Of a stretch of 64,000 nt of DNA, positions 1-11,220 are shown one piece after another (positions within the stretch are counted from its first letter, which is position 1; each line of letters begins with the position of its first letter). A program made the translations under genes and the position numbers. Location: the NCBI GenBank assembly GCA_947462335.1, contig OX381708.1, positions 38,443,377 through 38,507,376 on the forward strand, in the 5' to 3' direction. The DNA is from Harmothoe impar. Taxonomy: Eukaryota; Annelida; Polychaeta; Phyllodocida; Polynoidae. Below the pieces are notes generated by a model. It was given only the letters and a program-made list of their open reading frames with translations. It was not told the DNA's origin and made no database searches.

Positions 1-1380
1 CATGCACGCACGCGTCGCAATCAGCAAGGCGCACTGCACCTGCTCTACTCCAGTGTACAGAACCCGCTCGAACTGCACGCCACAACTAAGTTTCTGTTGG
101 GCACAGGCATGGAGCAGGATATAAACAAAGTGGATGCACAAGGCAACACTCCACTCCATGATCTGATCGCCCAAGTCAACCGTATCGTAAGTGAATGGTG
201 CCCCGAAGACTCTCTACTTGGGACCTCCAACGAAGAAGCCAATAAAAGGATGGGGGCAGACAAGCAGAGAAATTTTGATGAGCAGGTTACTGCGACCATC
301 GACCTATTGCTCAGTTTTAATTGTGACGCTAACATTTTCAACAACAGTGGAGTTACAGCGTTGCATAAACTACTCCTGTCGTTGGACTTTGTATTCGGCA
401 CTGACCCAAGTAGTATAACCCTAGAGACCCTCCCCATGCGCCAACAGCACAAAGCAGACTTCACGGTGGCCTGCCGTGCATTGAAGGTCCTTCTGCATCA
501 CGGTGCTAACCCCAACGCGTTAACAACGGCAAGTCGCGGACCACTCATTATCATGCTGCAGATGTTAGTCAACATGGACGCACTGTTCACGGGGCGCTAC
601 AGCAGCGGCTACCTGCGCTGCCTTACGTCTCTGTTAGAGGGAGGTGCTCAGCCCAGCTTCAACCTGCATACACACCTCAATGTTGTGGCCACCATGACCA
701 AGTACGGTCACCGCTGCCTCCAGCTCCGCAGTCAGCAAGACCAGGATGCCATCTCAGACGTGCTGCAGTGTGTGCTGACATTGCTGCTGCGTTATGGCCT
801 CAACTCCAACCACTCCACACATGGGCGTAAGGCCAAGTACCTCGAGTGTACCAGCGGCAACATGCTCCTAGAGATGGTGAAACTAGCCGCCTTCATCCGC
901 CAACCCAACGATCTCCTGCGCGTTCACTCCTGGGTGCTGACGTTACTCCAGGGAGGAGCCAACCCAGACATTGAACCCTACCCGTCTGACCCTATCATCT
1001 GTCACTCACAGGGCTCCATCTTCCTCAAGCCTAAGGGCACCCAAGCTGTCAACCAATACATGTATGACATCCAGGACTTCAGCCATATTTTCGAAAGCGG
1101 TCTGGCAGAGATGCTGCTCCTGCTCTTCTTTAACACTATGGATCACGAAGCATTGTACCAGTGCATGAACACAGCCAAGTTCCTCTCGCGCTTTGACCCC
1201 AACCGCGCACCGAGCGGTCGTTTCCTACAGCTGATTCACCGTCTGTCCTCTCAGCCACGCAGTCTCAAACAGATCGCGCGGGTGACGATATACAAGTCGA
1301 TAGACAGACAACTCTCTCAAAGCGTTCCCAACCTACCACTGCCAAAGCCACTCCAGGATTACCTTCTCAATGTTGAATAG
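1..1380 (+). CDS. Ankyrin-repeat and SOCS-box protein, 3' part
   Basis: Probable substrate-recognition subunit of a Cullin-5/Elongin BC ubiquitin ligase. The frame is open to the first base of the window, so the true start lies upstream; the ATG at 97 falls inside an ankyrin repeat and is not the start. The visible part is 459 residues. Ankyrin-type helices and loops are seen near nt 145-165 (GNTPLHDL), 355-375 (TALHKLL), 490-516 (LLHHGANPN), 634-660, 781-810 and 943-969 (LLQGGANPD). The C-terminus is a SOCS box: a BC-box-like SLKQIARVTIYKSI at nt 1261-1302 and a Cul5-box-like LPLPKPLQDYLL from nt 1333. No intron is visible here, so this may be one long last exon. The family (ASB-type) is clear; I cannot assign the exact paralogue. 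Stop is TAG at 1378-1380. Confidence 0.85.
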   Translation, partial: HARTRRNQQGALHLLYSSVQNPLELHATTKFLLGTGMEQDINKVDAQGNTPLHDLIAQVNRIVSEWCPEDSLLGTSNEEANKRMGADKQRNFDEQVTATIDLLLSFNCDANIFNNSGVTALHKLLLSLDFVFGTDPSSITLETLPMRQQHKADFTVACRALKVLLHHGANPNALTTASRGPLIIMLQMLVNMDALFTGRYSSGYLRCLTSLLEGGAQPSFNLHTHLNVVATMTKYGHRCLQLRSQQDQDAISDVLQCVLTLLLRYGLNSNHSTHGRKAKYLECTSGNMLLEMVKLAAFIRQPNDLLRVHSWVLTLLQGGANPDIEPYPSDPIICHSQGSIFLKPKGTQAVNQYMYDIQDFSHIFESGLAEMLLLLFFNTMDHEALYQCMNTAKFLSRFDPNRAPSGRFLQLIHRLSSQPRSLKQIARVTIYKSIDRQLSQSVPNLPLPKPLQDYLLNVE

Positions 1381-1790
1381 ACTTGTATGGATTGTTTTGA
1401 AACGATTCTATAATTATTAAGGGATACATCTGAGGGTACTTTTTGTTTAGTGATGAAGTGGGTAATCAGCTAATTCAGGCTTGAAGGAAATTGCTTCTTT
1501 CTAAATGCATGTATCTATGAGATTGCAGGGGTTTGTTTAGGGCTTGTTGTATATATTTCAAAAGGTTATTCACTTTAAATATGCAGGGCTATCTTAACGC
1601 TGTGAAATATAAAGAAAGAAGGAAATAGACAGAGCAGCTTGATTTTTAAATTATTTTGTTGTATTAGTGTATAAATGCATGTTAAGAGCTCTATTACTGA
1701 GTTGTGAAAACCACGTAGTGCACTGAGTAGGCCGAGTTGAATTGTTATCATAAGACACTTTTCTGAAAGTGGCTCTATTTTCTTAAATGC

Positions 1791-1796
1791 AATAAA
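1791..1796 (+). terminator. Candidate polyadenylation signal
   Basis: AATAAA lies 411 bases after the ankyrin/SOCS stop codon, in AT-rich DNA. Usage is not shown by the sequence alone, and a later AATAAA pair near 3905 is an alternative. Confidence 0.35.
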
Positions 1797-2239
1797 GTGC
1801 CTTGTATGTAGAGTCAAGAGTCTACTAGATAATGTTGACTAAAGATCTGTTCAAAATGTCCAGGATGTTAATTCAGTACAGCCGTTATACATGTGTAAGG
1901 GTAAAATAACAGTCATTGAAATCGCGAATTGTTCATAACATGTTATTTGACAGTATTGTGGATATTTATACTGTGAAAATGTTTAAAGATGGCGTCGACG
2001 TATGCTATCTTTATTGCCCAAGGGTTTATTAGTCATGAGAACAGTCGTGGGAGATGTGTCAGTTTTATACCAGACTGTTATAGTATACACATTGTAGTAT
2101 ATACTATAGTCAAAAAGGTTGATAATAGTAGGCCTACCCATGAAAACAGATAAGAGTCAACCTGGGTCTTTCCCCGCTATATGATCATGCACATGTAAGC
2201 CAAAAGATTAGTGATCAGATAGATATTTACCATAAAAAA

Positions 2240-2400
2240 TTGTGTATAAAGCGCACCACGAGTTTGAGGAAATCATATAAGCCGCACCTCAGATTTTGGT
2301 ACTAATATGAGCTGCTGGTACACCCCGACTTGAGGCAAATTCTGATAGCTGCACTGGGGTTCAGATTTATGGATAAGCCGAAACCAAGCGTTTTACGGTA
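2240..2400. repeat. Decayed MITE of the TATAAGCCGC family
   Basis: It holds degenerate forms of the motifs TATAAGCCGCACC and GATAAGCCG, and ends in TTTTACGG followed by TA (2399-2400), like the right end of the intact copy at 44193-44414. The left end is too worn to place exactly. Confidence 0.5.
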
Positions 2401-3986
2401 TGCATAATTTCCTATCTAGTGATAAAAATACAAAATGGATAGATACTCATAGACAATTTGGATACGTGTAGAACCATATCATGTGTATTTATAGAACTGG
2501 GCATAAAATATGGTGGTAGACTTGTTCTTGACTGATTAATACTTTGTAACGCTAGTGTTGTCTGTGACTTCATAAAAGGTGTATACATTTGATGTTGTAT
2601 GTGTGTACATATTCAGAAACATGTCCCTCTGTTACTTGAGAAGGTTTTGTATAGAGACGTCGTGGGTGTAGTTCTACCCTCCTGATACAGCAAGCCCAAG
2701 TCATCTCTCCGAGTCTAGCAACTAGCTTCTGGTGCCGTCACTGCCCTAGCTGAAGTCGTAATGCTGTGAGATAGAGCTGCCTTTCTGAATATTTCAATTC
2801 ACTATGTTTGGTTTCAATTTATTTATTGTAATCCTAAAAGTTTGCACGTCAAGTAAAATATACTGTAAACTGAAGAGAAACCCGTTTGGGAAATCAGCAG
2901 GGTTAAAGCTGTTTCTACAACATTGCGACCTGATCGAGCTAAAACAGTAACTCCACCAAACCCTTCCTCTTCCCAGCTATTTGTTCAACTTGCAGAAACA
3001 ACTTGAGCGTGCTATATGTGAATGTTGTGGGTGCTTCTATTGTAATCCTGTATGTTATTTCTGGTTATTGGATGCGAAGAGCGTGAGACGGTATTGGTGC
3101 AAAGAGTGCCCAATGACAAGCCTAACTGGTGCTTCTAGACGTTTAAGATGACAACTAGGAGCCATTTCCAGGGCATCTGGTATATTTTCTCGACGACCTT
3201 GGTATTTCTGTAGTTTTAATACTAGTAGATTTATTTAAACCTATGTTCATCTTACTTATTCAGTCTTTATTTTCTGTAAACTCTGCATGTACCCCTGTTG
3301 AAAGACCGGTCAGATTCATGAATTCCCCATGAATGAAGAGGATCGTCGATCTATTTATAGATTCATCCTTTAAAATGCTCGTCTGCTTCTTTGTATACAT
3401 GTACTTATGGCAATACATGATTAATTCAGATATTAACTTTGTCCTCTCTTCCCTACACGCAATACATATTGCCCCCGCCGCCGCCGCGGTAGTATTCGTT
3501 TCATATTACAATGTAGTAGAAACTCCGAATAGAAGTCATCAGATATTGAGTATTTCTCTCGTTTTTCTTTTGAATACACCTAGTTAAGATAATCCGAATG
3601 AATGTCGTCTAAGTGCTCTATAAGGTTACTGTAAACAAAGTGTATGCGGTGGCAATCTACAGTCCTTGTATATATTGCAATTCCGTCTGTGTCGTGCTCA
3701 TTAAAAAGGTGATATTTTTAACACCGATCATCATAATTATTTTGAGTTTGGGTTTGCTGTTGAACCCGACTGAAACTATTTTGATGGAAAAGACAAAACC
3801 TTGAGGACAGATGTATTTGTTTCTCAATAGGAATGTGGATATGAGCAGCTGTTTTACATTTTCTTTGTGATGAACTGTTAACCCAAAGTCAACCAATTTT
3901 CCTCTAAATAAAATAAATGTCAGGAACCCTGGTCTATGTTCGTATTTAATTATGAAAACTCCCACCGTTTAACATAATCTATATTA

Positions 3987-4627
3987 GGCCACTTAAAATT
4001 GATTATCAGCTTGGCGGACAGCACCCGCACCTGTCTAAAAGGGCCGCATCAACCTCTTTTTAGGTTATTCAATAAAAAAATTTAAAAAAGGGCCTAAATG
4101 GCCGCCCCTATAAATCAAAAAATAATAATTTAAAAAAACATAATTCCACTCCACCACTTTAAGAGGAAATTACGCCATCAAAAATATGAAATGCACAATT
4201 TTAAGTGTTCCTATCATATTCCCATGACTTTTATCTTTAAATACATGTGTAGCAGACACGTATCGCTCGGGGCAGCCCGAGCGTGCGTGGAGAGCGCATT
4301 GCCCGCCTGTGGTAGCTCAAGTACCGTAGCAGAGCGGTGGAGAAGCAGCTAGCCCTGTGGTGTAGCGGTAGCTCTAAGAGCGGAGGGGCCGGGGTTAGAT
4401 CCCCTGTGGGGCTGACCTGTTACACATGTTTATTTTAAATCTCTATGACAAATATTAAGGTCATACAAGAGTTTTTTGGAAGTCAGTCCACTCAACCGAG
4501 AAAAAAACAAAAAAAACAACGCCCTCGTGCCCTGATAAAATGATATAAAAAAATTTAAAAAAGCCTCCCTCCCTCACCATTTTTTCCGAAAAGTGTCTGC
4601 AAAGCTGATAATCAATTTTAAGTGGCC
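3987..4627. mobile_element. Harbinger-like MITE, copy 1, carrying a nested insertion
   Basis: Terminal inverted repeats begin GGCCACTTAAAATTGATTAT and end with the reverse complement (ATAATCAATTTTAAGTGGCC). The flanking trinucleotides are TTA and TCA, an imperfect version of the TTA duplication seen at copy 2 (39884-40234). A 3-bp TTA/TWA duplication is typical of PIF/Harbinger transposons. This copy is longer than copy 2, partly because a tRNA-like unit sits inside it at 4243-4429. It has no coding capacity. Confidence 0.75.
4243..4429. mobile_element. tRNA-like short element nested in a MITE
   Basis: The core at 4351-4413 looks tRNA-derived. It has acceptor arms AGCCC/GGGCT, an A-box-like TGGTGTAGCGGT and a perfect T-arm GGGG-TTAGAT-CCCC at 4391-4404. 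The unit is also bounded by 13-bp inverted repeats, ACATGTGTAGCAG and CTGTTACACATGT (one mismatch), and flanked by similar AT-rich direct repeats (TTATCTTTAAAT, TTATTTTAAAT). It could be a SINE or a TIR element that captured a tRNA pseudogene. Confidence 0.5.
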
Positions 4628-4892
4628 TCAATGTCCTTGAACCCTGCGAACTCTGTACAGCAGCAACACTTTTTAAGTATGGGCACCTGGCAATACTTGC
4701 ATATTTCTCCTTCCAAGGATAGCTCTTATAACCATGATATGGTATGGCAGGGTACATGTCTGACACACAATAATCTGAAGAAATCTCTTCGACTTTGCAA
4801 AGAAAAAATATTTTTCTAAAATTCATCACTTCCTGTCCTGATTTGAGGCTATTTTGTCACCCGTTTTTGCAAAATTACCTTTCGCAGCACAT

Positions 4893-4931
4893 TATACTAG
4901 TACTAGTAGTAGTACTACTAGTAGTAGTACC
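4893..4931. repeat. TAG/TAC palindromic microsatellite
   Basis: A run of TAGTAC/TAGTAG triplets that is close to self-complementary. It lies just before a second inverted repeat. Confidence 0.7.
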
Positions 4932-4940
4932 AGTTTTAAG

Positions 4941-4997
4941 TGTCAAAACCAAACGTGGCACTAGATGGCGGGGGCGCCACGTTTGGTTTGTTTGACA
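4941..4997. repeat. Short hairpin (inverted repeat)
   Basis: Arms TGTCAAAACCAAACGTGGC (4941-4959) and GCCACGTTTGG...TTTGACA (4976-4997) pair with a 3-4 base bulge around a GC-rich loop. It may be the remnant of a very small MITE. No function is inferred. Confidence 0.6.
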
Positions 4998-5179
4998 CAT
5001 GATACGACATGTCATGTGGTACATGCGCTTTCCACATCTTATTCCAAAGAGAAAAGAAGTGGGTTCATGAAGTTTTTACTCACTGCATTCAGGTGTATTA
5101 CAATTTCCATGGCCGAACATGGCCCCCAACTCCGATCTGATATGCCCTGCCCCAGTATAATGAAGGATTCTAAGATTAA

Positions 5180-5250
5180 AGGCGCACTCAACCCAGGACC
5201 TAACCCTGCCGAGTTTTGTACGCAAATGACGTCGTGGGTTCAGTGCGCCT
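5180..5250. mobile_element. 71-bp mini-MITE with TTAA target duplication
   Basis: Inverted ends AGGCGCACTCAACCCA and TGGGTTCAGTGCGCCT (one mismatch) are flanked on both sides by TTAA (5176-5179 and 5251-5254). TTAA duplications are the mark of piggyBac-type and some Kolobok-type transposons. The element is too short to code for anything. Confidence 0.7.
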
Positions 5251-5814
5251 TTAAACTGAGGAATTCAGAATACATTGTATGAATGATGATACATGTACAC
5301 GTAAAGTTTAACCTACGAGGACCTGAGAATATGTACAATTAACCACGACAGATAGGGTACCAGTAACTCTACCATGGATTGGTTAATATTACATAACTCA
5401 GGTTTATGGAGGATCACTGAATTTAAACCTAGGTATGTGAGGGTATGCAATTTAACCAAGCCAAGGTGCAAAGTCATTTGTCTTAGCCCTCCACCGTGGT
5501 TTAATTTCGCACAGAATGATTGTCCGTACTCTCCCGTGAGAGCTACGGTATTTACAAACCACACAGCCTTACCATGCCTCGGGGGCGTTTCCATCTATTG
5601 GACTGGAAACAGAGCTAGGCCTCACAATATAGAGTATGCTTGGTGTGTTCATTGGAAATTATCCAACTACAGTGTCAATTTCAACTGACCTGTCCAAAAA
5701 CTGAGACCGGGACATACAAAGTACAGGCTTCATGGGAAGTACTGAGTTTAACGTCATGTCTACATCTAGGGGCATATTCATTTAACTGAACTTCCCCTTT
5801 TGTAGGTAACCGGC

Positions 5815-5956
5815 TAAGGTGGGGGCCAGGCTGGTACAGTGGACACTGCGGTTACTTAATTTCCACACAACACGTGGTTCAGATTCTATACAGCCCACAG
5901 GCTTAAACTGAGTAGCACGCCTATGCTTGGAGTATTAATTTTAAATAAAAAAAAGT
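5815..5956 (+). mobile_element. tRNA-derived SINE-like element
   Basis: A tRNA-like head (A-box-like TGGTACAGTGGACACTGCG; B-box-like GTGGTTCAGATTC) is followed by an unrelated body and an A-rich tail (TAAATAAAAAAAAG). This is the layout of a SINE. Target duplications were not resolved. Confidence 0.45.
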
Positions 5957-6011
5957 AGATGACTGTATAGAAGACAAGGTATGACACAGCTAGATGTCCA
6001 TCATCTTCATA

Positions 6012-6161
6012 CCCTAGATGGCCCTACTGTACCATGTATTTGGACAGAGGGTAGCGCCATCTAGTTAGTAATATACAAACTGGTTGGTCCACCATCATCT
6101 TAATACTTCAGGTGGAGCCGAATGTCTTGCTCAAAACATGGTACAGTAAGGCCATCTAGGG
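6012..6161. mobile_element. TA-flanked MITE with 26-bp inverted ends
   Basis: Ends CCCTAGATGGCCCTACTGTA and TACAGTAAGGCCATCTAGGG are inverted copies with one mismatch, and the match continues inward through CCATGT. TA flanks both sides (6010-6011, 6162-6163), as in Tc1/mariner-type insertions. There is no coding capacity. Confidence 0.7.
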
Positions 6162-6210
6162 TATAGGGTGTGTAAGTAACTAGATAACACGCAAAAAACT
6201 GGTGTTGAAA

Positions 6211-6436
6211 TAACCTCGAATCAGGACAGGAAGCGATGTCACGCAGTGGGAGTTTTTGGAAAAAAAATGATTTCTCAGCAAATAGGGATCTCTACTGGAA
6301 ATCTTTTCATATATTTGTGTGTCAGACATGTATCCTACCCGTCCATATCATGGTTTACATAAGAAATTTACATGTTTTTCCGAGCCCCCATACTTCAAGC
6401 GTACCGGGCCGTGGCTTCCTGTCCCGATTCGAGGGT
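6211..6436. mobile_element. Foldback/MITE-like unit
   Basis: CTCGAATCAGGACAGGAAGC near 6213 is repeated in inverted form as GCTTCCTGTCCCGATTCGAG near 6411. The interior near 6316-6365 is a reverse-complement relative of 4730-4790 (shared TGTCTGACACACA and ACCATGATATGG). So two related units lie in opposite orientation either side of 5 kb. Confidence 0.5.
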
Positions 6437-6807
6437 TTTCGTCACCCGCTGAATGTACTGAATGTAACGGGAAGGCTTTCGCCCCCTATCAAGATGATGG
6501 ATGTCTAGCTGTGTCATACCTCGTGGTATATAGTAATCTACTCCCAGTATAGCCAGGCTGTTTAGTTTAAGCCTGATCGGATGTTAGACTTCCATGACAA
6601 GCATACTGTCAACATATTCCATTTCACGCTATACAATATTTTCACAGAATCCGCCAAAATATGTAGAGCAAATATCTATTTGATATCGATTGTACTTCAT
6701 ACAATTTCGTATCATTTCTTTTCAAATTGCCCCCTCCCCACCAACTTCTCACCATGTCCCATCCACAGGCAAAACAAAGACAAACATAGTTTCCCTTTAA
6801 TCGTGAC

Positions 6808-6813
6808 TTTATT
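6808..6813 (-). terminator. RPS4 polyadenylation signal
   Basis: AATAAA on the minus strand, 67 bases after the RPS4 stop codon. A short 3' UTR is usual for ribosomal protein genes, so this is very probably the signal used. Confidence 0.75.
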
Positions 6814-6879
6814 TCACTGCATTCTGTACAATCCTTCCTTCTGATGTTCTGTTGGTGTGGTCCGTTTTTTACAGTATCT

Positions 6880-9800
6880 TTATGACTTGGCAGCGATCCT
6901 GCGGTCACGCTCCTCGGCGATGGACAGTCTCACGCCCTTACCGCGGGGCAGGGATACCCACGGCTTGTTACCCTTTCCGATGATGAACACATTGACCAAC
7001 CTGAAAATGAGAAATGACGAGTTGATAAGTTGAAATGATGATACACATTCAGAAGTATGAGCAACTCTTAGTTTGATTCATAAAATCAGACCAATTATAA
7101 AACTGGAAGGGTGAATGTACAGCTTCCACTTATTACTACCTTCCAGGTCCAGCTTAAATATTTCCGTTGGTCATTTAATGTACATGTAACGTTTAATAGT
7201 TTAACGGAAATCACCAGGACACAAATTAGGGTTCAATGCCGATAGCAGTGCAAGTAGGATGCTTGCATTCTAAAATGTCTTACCGTGTGGCGAAGGTGTG
7301 GCCTAGGGCATCCTTGACATGGACAATGTCGAAGGATCCAGGATGCCTCTCACGATGGGTCACCAGACCGACACGCCCCAAGTTACGACCTCCTGTGATC
7401 ATGCACACGTTTCCTGCAAAACATGACAGACAAAAAGTTGTAATGGCTCTGTAGGATGGTTAACAATGTGCTGCCTAACTAAACTAAACTGTTTGTCGAC
7501 TGAAGACCCTGCCGAGTGGAGTATTATGTTGTAATATCAACGTCACTAGTTACCTATTCTCAGCCTACATAACCCCCTGTATGGAGGCCTGTAGGGCTAT
7601 GGCACTGTATTACCCCCTCATCATCATGGCTAAGTTGTAATCCCTACAGGAGGTAAAAATATTTTCTCCTAAAATCCGGAAATAACTCTGGCAAGCCTAA
7701 ATTCGTGTTAAGACTGATAATTCTCTAGGCCAAAAGTAGAGTTAAGTGAGACATTACAGTTGTATTTAATTGTTTTCACTGACACTCTGCATTCTGTGTA
7801 GCTAACCTCCTATGTTTAAAGGTTATGGATAACCACTCCACACTACTGTCCCCTGGGCTTGGGTACTGCGAGAACTACTCTAAAACTGACTGACGGCTAT
7901 TACTAGCCTCATAAAAGCCTCATTGCCTGCTGTGCAATATCACTCCTGTCCTATCCGATTGACTATTATCATTCAAGGCACTACTTTCAGGATCATACCC
8001 AAGATGCAGAATGAATCAGTGAGAAAAGATACAACTGTAATGTTTCACTTGGCAGTTTGCAGCTAGTCCTCCCTAAAACTCTTGCTGCATGACCTAAGAT
8101 ATGTCCCGTCTGAACCGGGGTAGTTAATTACAGGTGGTGTTCGGACCCCTGGACAAATGCTTTCCAAAGTTACTGGAAAATACTGACCAGGGTATCCATT
8201 TCATGTCGCTTCAGCTTGAACCCAAAGCAAGACTGACACCTACGATGGCTCGATTGTGAAGCATTTTCCAGAATTACTGGTACATTAAATAATTAACCTA
8301 GCAGTTATCAGACATTATTTTTGAACATATTAGTTTTTAAAATTACGAGTTCTTTTCAAGGAGTACTCACCGGAGTCGAACTTGATGTAGTCCTTAATCT
8401 TTCCTGATTCAATGTCAACCTGCACGGTGTCGTTAACCTTGACGAGGGGGTCGGGGTAACGGATGGTGCGGCCGTCGTGGGTCACCACGAAGGGGACTCC
8501 CTTCTGGTGTGTTCCGACCTTCTTGATCTTGCAGAGCTTGTACTGTTTTATGGAAACAATTGTATTCATTATCGTCAAAGATCTACGACCATTACTTTTT
8601 AGAAGGATGACCCATCATGTACTGTTATCTAAATTAGTTCTTCCACAATTATGAGTACTGTAAAACCTTGCCTAGAAGCCACGGCCAGTTCGCCGGTGTG
8701 GCTATCGGATCAGCCCCCAGTGGAGGTGCGGCTTGTCATGTGCGTTAATTTTAACTATAATTGTGCAGTACTATAAGTCACCACAATCAGATCGCAGATG
8801 CGGCTTATAGGATCGGCCCAAATGTAGGTGCGGGAGTTGAGCTTATATGCCAGGATTTAGGGCAGATACAGGAAATTTTACCCTCATGGTATGAAAAGAT
8901 TTCTTTTCAATGTACTTTGCAGTGGCACCATCCATTTAATCCCAGTGCATATTTGTAGATGAATGAACCTCCTTGTGACCACATAATATTCGTGTTTATG
9001 CTATCGGAAAGGAAATCATAATATTAAGCCTACCTTTGCCTCTTCGGGTGAGATACGGTGGACAGCGAAGCGGCCCTTGACGTCATAAATCAAACGGAAG
9101 TTCTCTGCGGTCTTTTCGATCTTGATGACATCTGCACAAGAGTAATATAGTTAAGTAATAACAATTTCATTTAAAGTGTAATATTTGAGGCTAATGATGT
9201 ATTTAAGTGCTTGCAGCACGTGCATGCATGCAACTTACATGTAGAGTTATAGGGTTCTCATAAATGACTTGGATTGATTGTACTTTTTACACCACGATAA
9301 TACTTCGAATAAGGATACAAAGAATCAAACAAATGTCGACTTGACATATAATGGAAATGTATTCCCCCATGGTAATGCCAACTTGACGGAAATATGCCAG
9401 TCAGCGACCGTCGGTTGAACTTTATTCTAGGCCTAGTTTATTGACCATGACTGCTTATCACAAGAATCAGTATGGCTTCGATAAGGCCTTTGATTTGCGT
9501 CATATGAAACGAAGTATCTTATTATAGTCCTTGACTTACCCATGAATCCAGCTGGGTAGGTCTGATCAGTACGGACTTTGTTGTCGATCTTGATCAGCCT
9601 CTGGTGGAGGATTTTCTTGCACTCTGTGTACGTCAAAGCATACTTTAGACGGTTACGCAGGAAGAGCATGAGTGGGAGACATTCACGTGTCTTGTGTGGT
9701 CCGGAGCTGGGCTTGGGGGCCTGCAAGTAAATGTTGCATAAAATGTTAGATTTATAAGACTAATGCCATATTTTATTAAATTCCTGATATCAAACCTCAT

Positions 9801-11198
9801 AGCACTTAGTATTTATATTACGCATTTTGGTTATTTGGAGGATGTAGATATCTTTTTTATCTATGCAGATGCCATATCAACGGCCACCCTTTTGGGCTGG
9901 GCATTTAATACATATGGTTGTTTTTTACATTTTGCAGGACTAGAAATTTGATGTAGATTGGTCGTTGACGTTAAATTTCCCTCAGACTCATTAGATCAGA
10001 GTTTTGCTATCACAGTATTTCAAGCAAAGTGGTAATCGTCATTGGGAGAAGTAGCAAGGCACATTTACAACAGTGACAAGTAACAAACATACTAGAAATA
10101 AAATCATACTTACGAATACACCTCCGAGTTTGTCCAGCATCCAGTGCTTGGGGGCATGGAGCCGCTTTAAGTGTTTCTTAGGACCACGAACCTGCAAATA
10201 ACATAGGATTTTAGTAGAGCTCACACACTGTAATTGTGACTTGTGACATACACATGCCAAATATACAATAGTCAATATCAGTGATATGAAGTCAGGTGTC
10301 GTCTAAACTGAATTTCAATGGTATATTTCTTCACCATACTTTCTCAGAAATGACACTGCACTGCCATTCTAAATTTGTGTATGACAGAAGAGTTTAATCT
10401 TGCTTCAAGCCTGGACCGACATGTTACTGAGGAAAACTCCTTGCAAAGATGCAACATGTAGGCTTGATATGGAAGCATTTAGATCGGTCTAGAAAACTAG
10501 AATTCTAGGTGACAACCTGAGATTATCGAGGCCTATTCATATGATAGCTATTCAGGCATACATTTTTATTTTGATAGGTTCAGGTTGATTGAACGAGAAA
10601 TTGTGTCAACCTCATACCTGTGTTCACTGACAGTCCCGCCCCGTTTCCTGACACTGTAATATTGCAATTTACATGTGTGCTTCCTAACTAGAGGTTTCAG
10701 AAACGTCTATACCGAAGGTGACAGATAAACAGGAAAAAAGGGCCGGGCTGTCATCGACACACAGCATGGTCCTACGTTGGCCCATCGGGCTGTCATGTCA
10801 AGGATGTCAACAAACGTACCATCTTGCCGGGGCAAATTTATGCCCCTTTCAATGTATCAAAATGTCGCACAGTTCCTAGCAATATAACCCTACATAGGAT
10901 CCACCGCTGGTAGTCTGGTAATTTAAGGTACTCCGTAAATGCAGTAAATCCTCCCTGCGGTCAGCAAAGCCGAAGTGGCCTCCGTGTCTGTGTTGACATC
11001 GGTACCGTCATGTGTATTCCCGATGTATACAAAGCTCAAAACAAAGTATTTACGGGGATACTAACAAAAATATTGGCATATATATGAAGCTACAACTGTC
11101 TTCTACAGATTGTGCTACATGAAATTGGCATAAGATGCATAATAAGTACTAGATGTCAAGGGATTTGCAAAACACCAACGTGAAAAGATACCTACCAT
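6880..11198 (-). CDS. RPS4: 40S ribosomal protein S4 (eS4), seven exons
   Basis: Structural protein of the cytosolic 40S ribosomal subunit. Coding exons in transcript order: 11196-11198 (ATG only), 10114-10191, 9540-9720, 9034-9131, 8371-8542, 7284-7413, 6880-7000. All junctions are GT-AG and the phases agree, giving 783 nt, 260 aa plus TAA; animal RPS4 is about 263 aa. Recognisable segments run in order: [20 protein letters not shown] at the N-terminus, [24 protein letters not shown], an S4-type RNA-binding stretch with KIDNKVRTD and [24 protein letters not shown], a KOW-like [11 protein letters not shown] and the C-terminal [24 protein letters not shown] first coding exon of ATG alone is common in ribosomal protein genes. 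The gene starts head to head with MTF1 and a MITE lies in one intron. I am sure of the identity. Confidence 0.97.
8658..8870. repeat. MITE of the TATAAGCCGC family in an RPS4 intron
   Basis: It begins TA-CTGTAAAACCTTGCC and has GCGGCTTATAGGATCGGCCC inside, matching the interior of the copy at 44193-44414. The right end is worn. It lies within the RPS4 intron at 8543-9033. Confidence 0.55.
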
Positions 11199-11212
11199 CT
11201 TGGATGGATTTT

Positions 11213-11220
11213 AGAAGAGA
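11213..11220 (-). promoter_or_regulatory. Probable 5' TOP start of RPS4 mRNA
   Basis: The minus strand reads TCTCTTCT about 15-22 bases before the RPS4 ATG. Ribosomal protein mRNAs usually start with C followed by a pyrimidine run (5' terminal oligopyrimidine tract), which gives mTOR-dependent translation control. The position fits a very short 5' UTR. Confidence 0.5.

Larger units (their letters stand above)
1381..3986. other. 3' UTR and intergenic DNA after the ankyrin/SOCS gene
   Basis: This is AT-rich DNA with no ORF I recognise. It should contain the 3' UTR of the upstream gene; AATAAA occurs at 1791-1796 and again near 3905-3915, and I cannot tell which is used. A decayed MITE lies at about 2240-2400. 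The short ORFs here have no recognisable domains. Confidence 0.5.

Noticed and set aside
97..1380. ATG at 97 as the start of the ankyrin/SOCS protein
   Set aside because: The frame continues upstream to base 1 with ankyrin-like sequence (GALHLLYS), so the gene starts outside the window.
4351..4413. A functional tRNA gene
   Set aside because: The D-arm and anticodon region do not fold convincingly, and it is inside a repeat; a tRNA-derived element is more likely.
7555..7635. Possible C/D snoRNA on the minus strand in an RPS4 intron (ATGATGA ... CTGA, about 70 nt apart)
   Set aside because: No terminal stem and no internal C'/D' boxes could be found, so the spacing may be chance.
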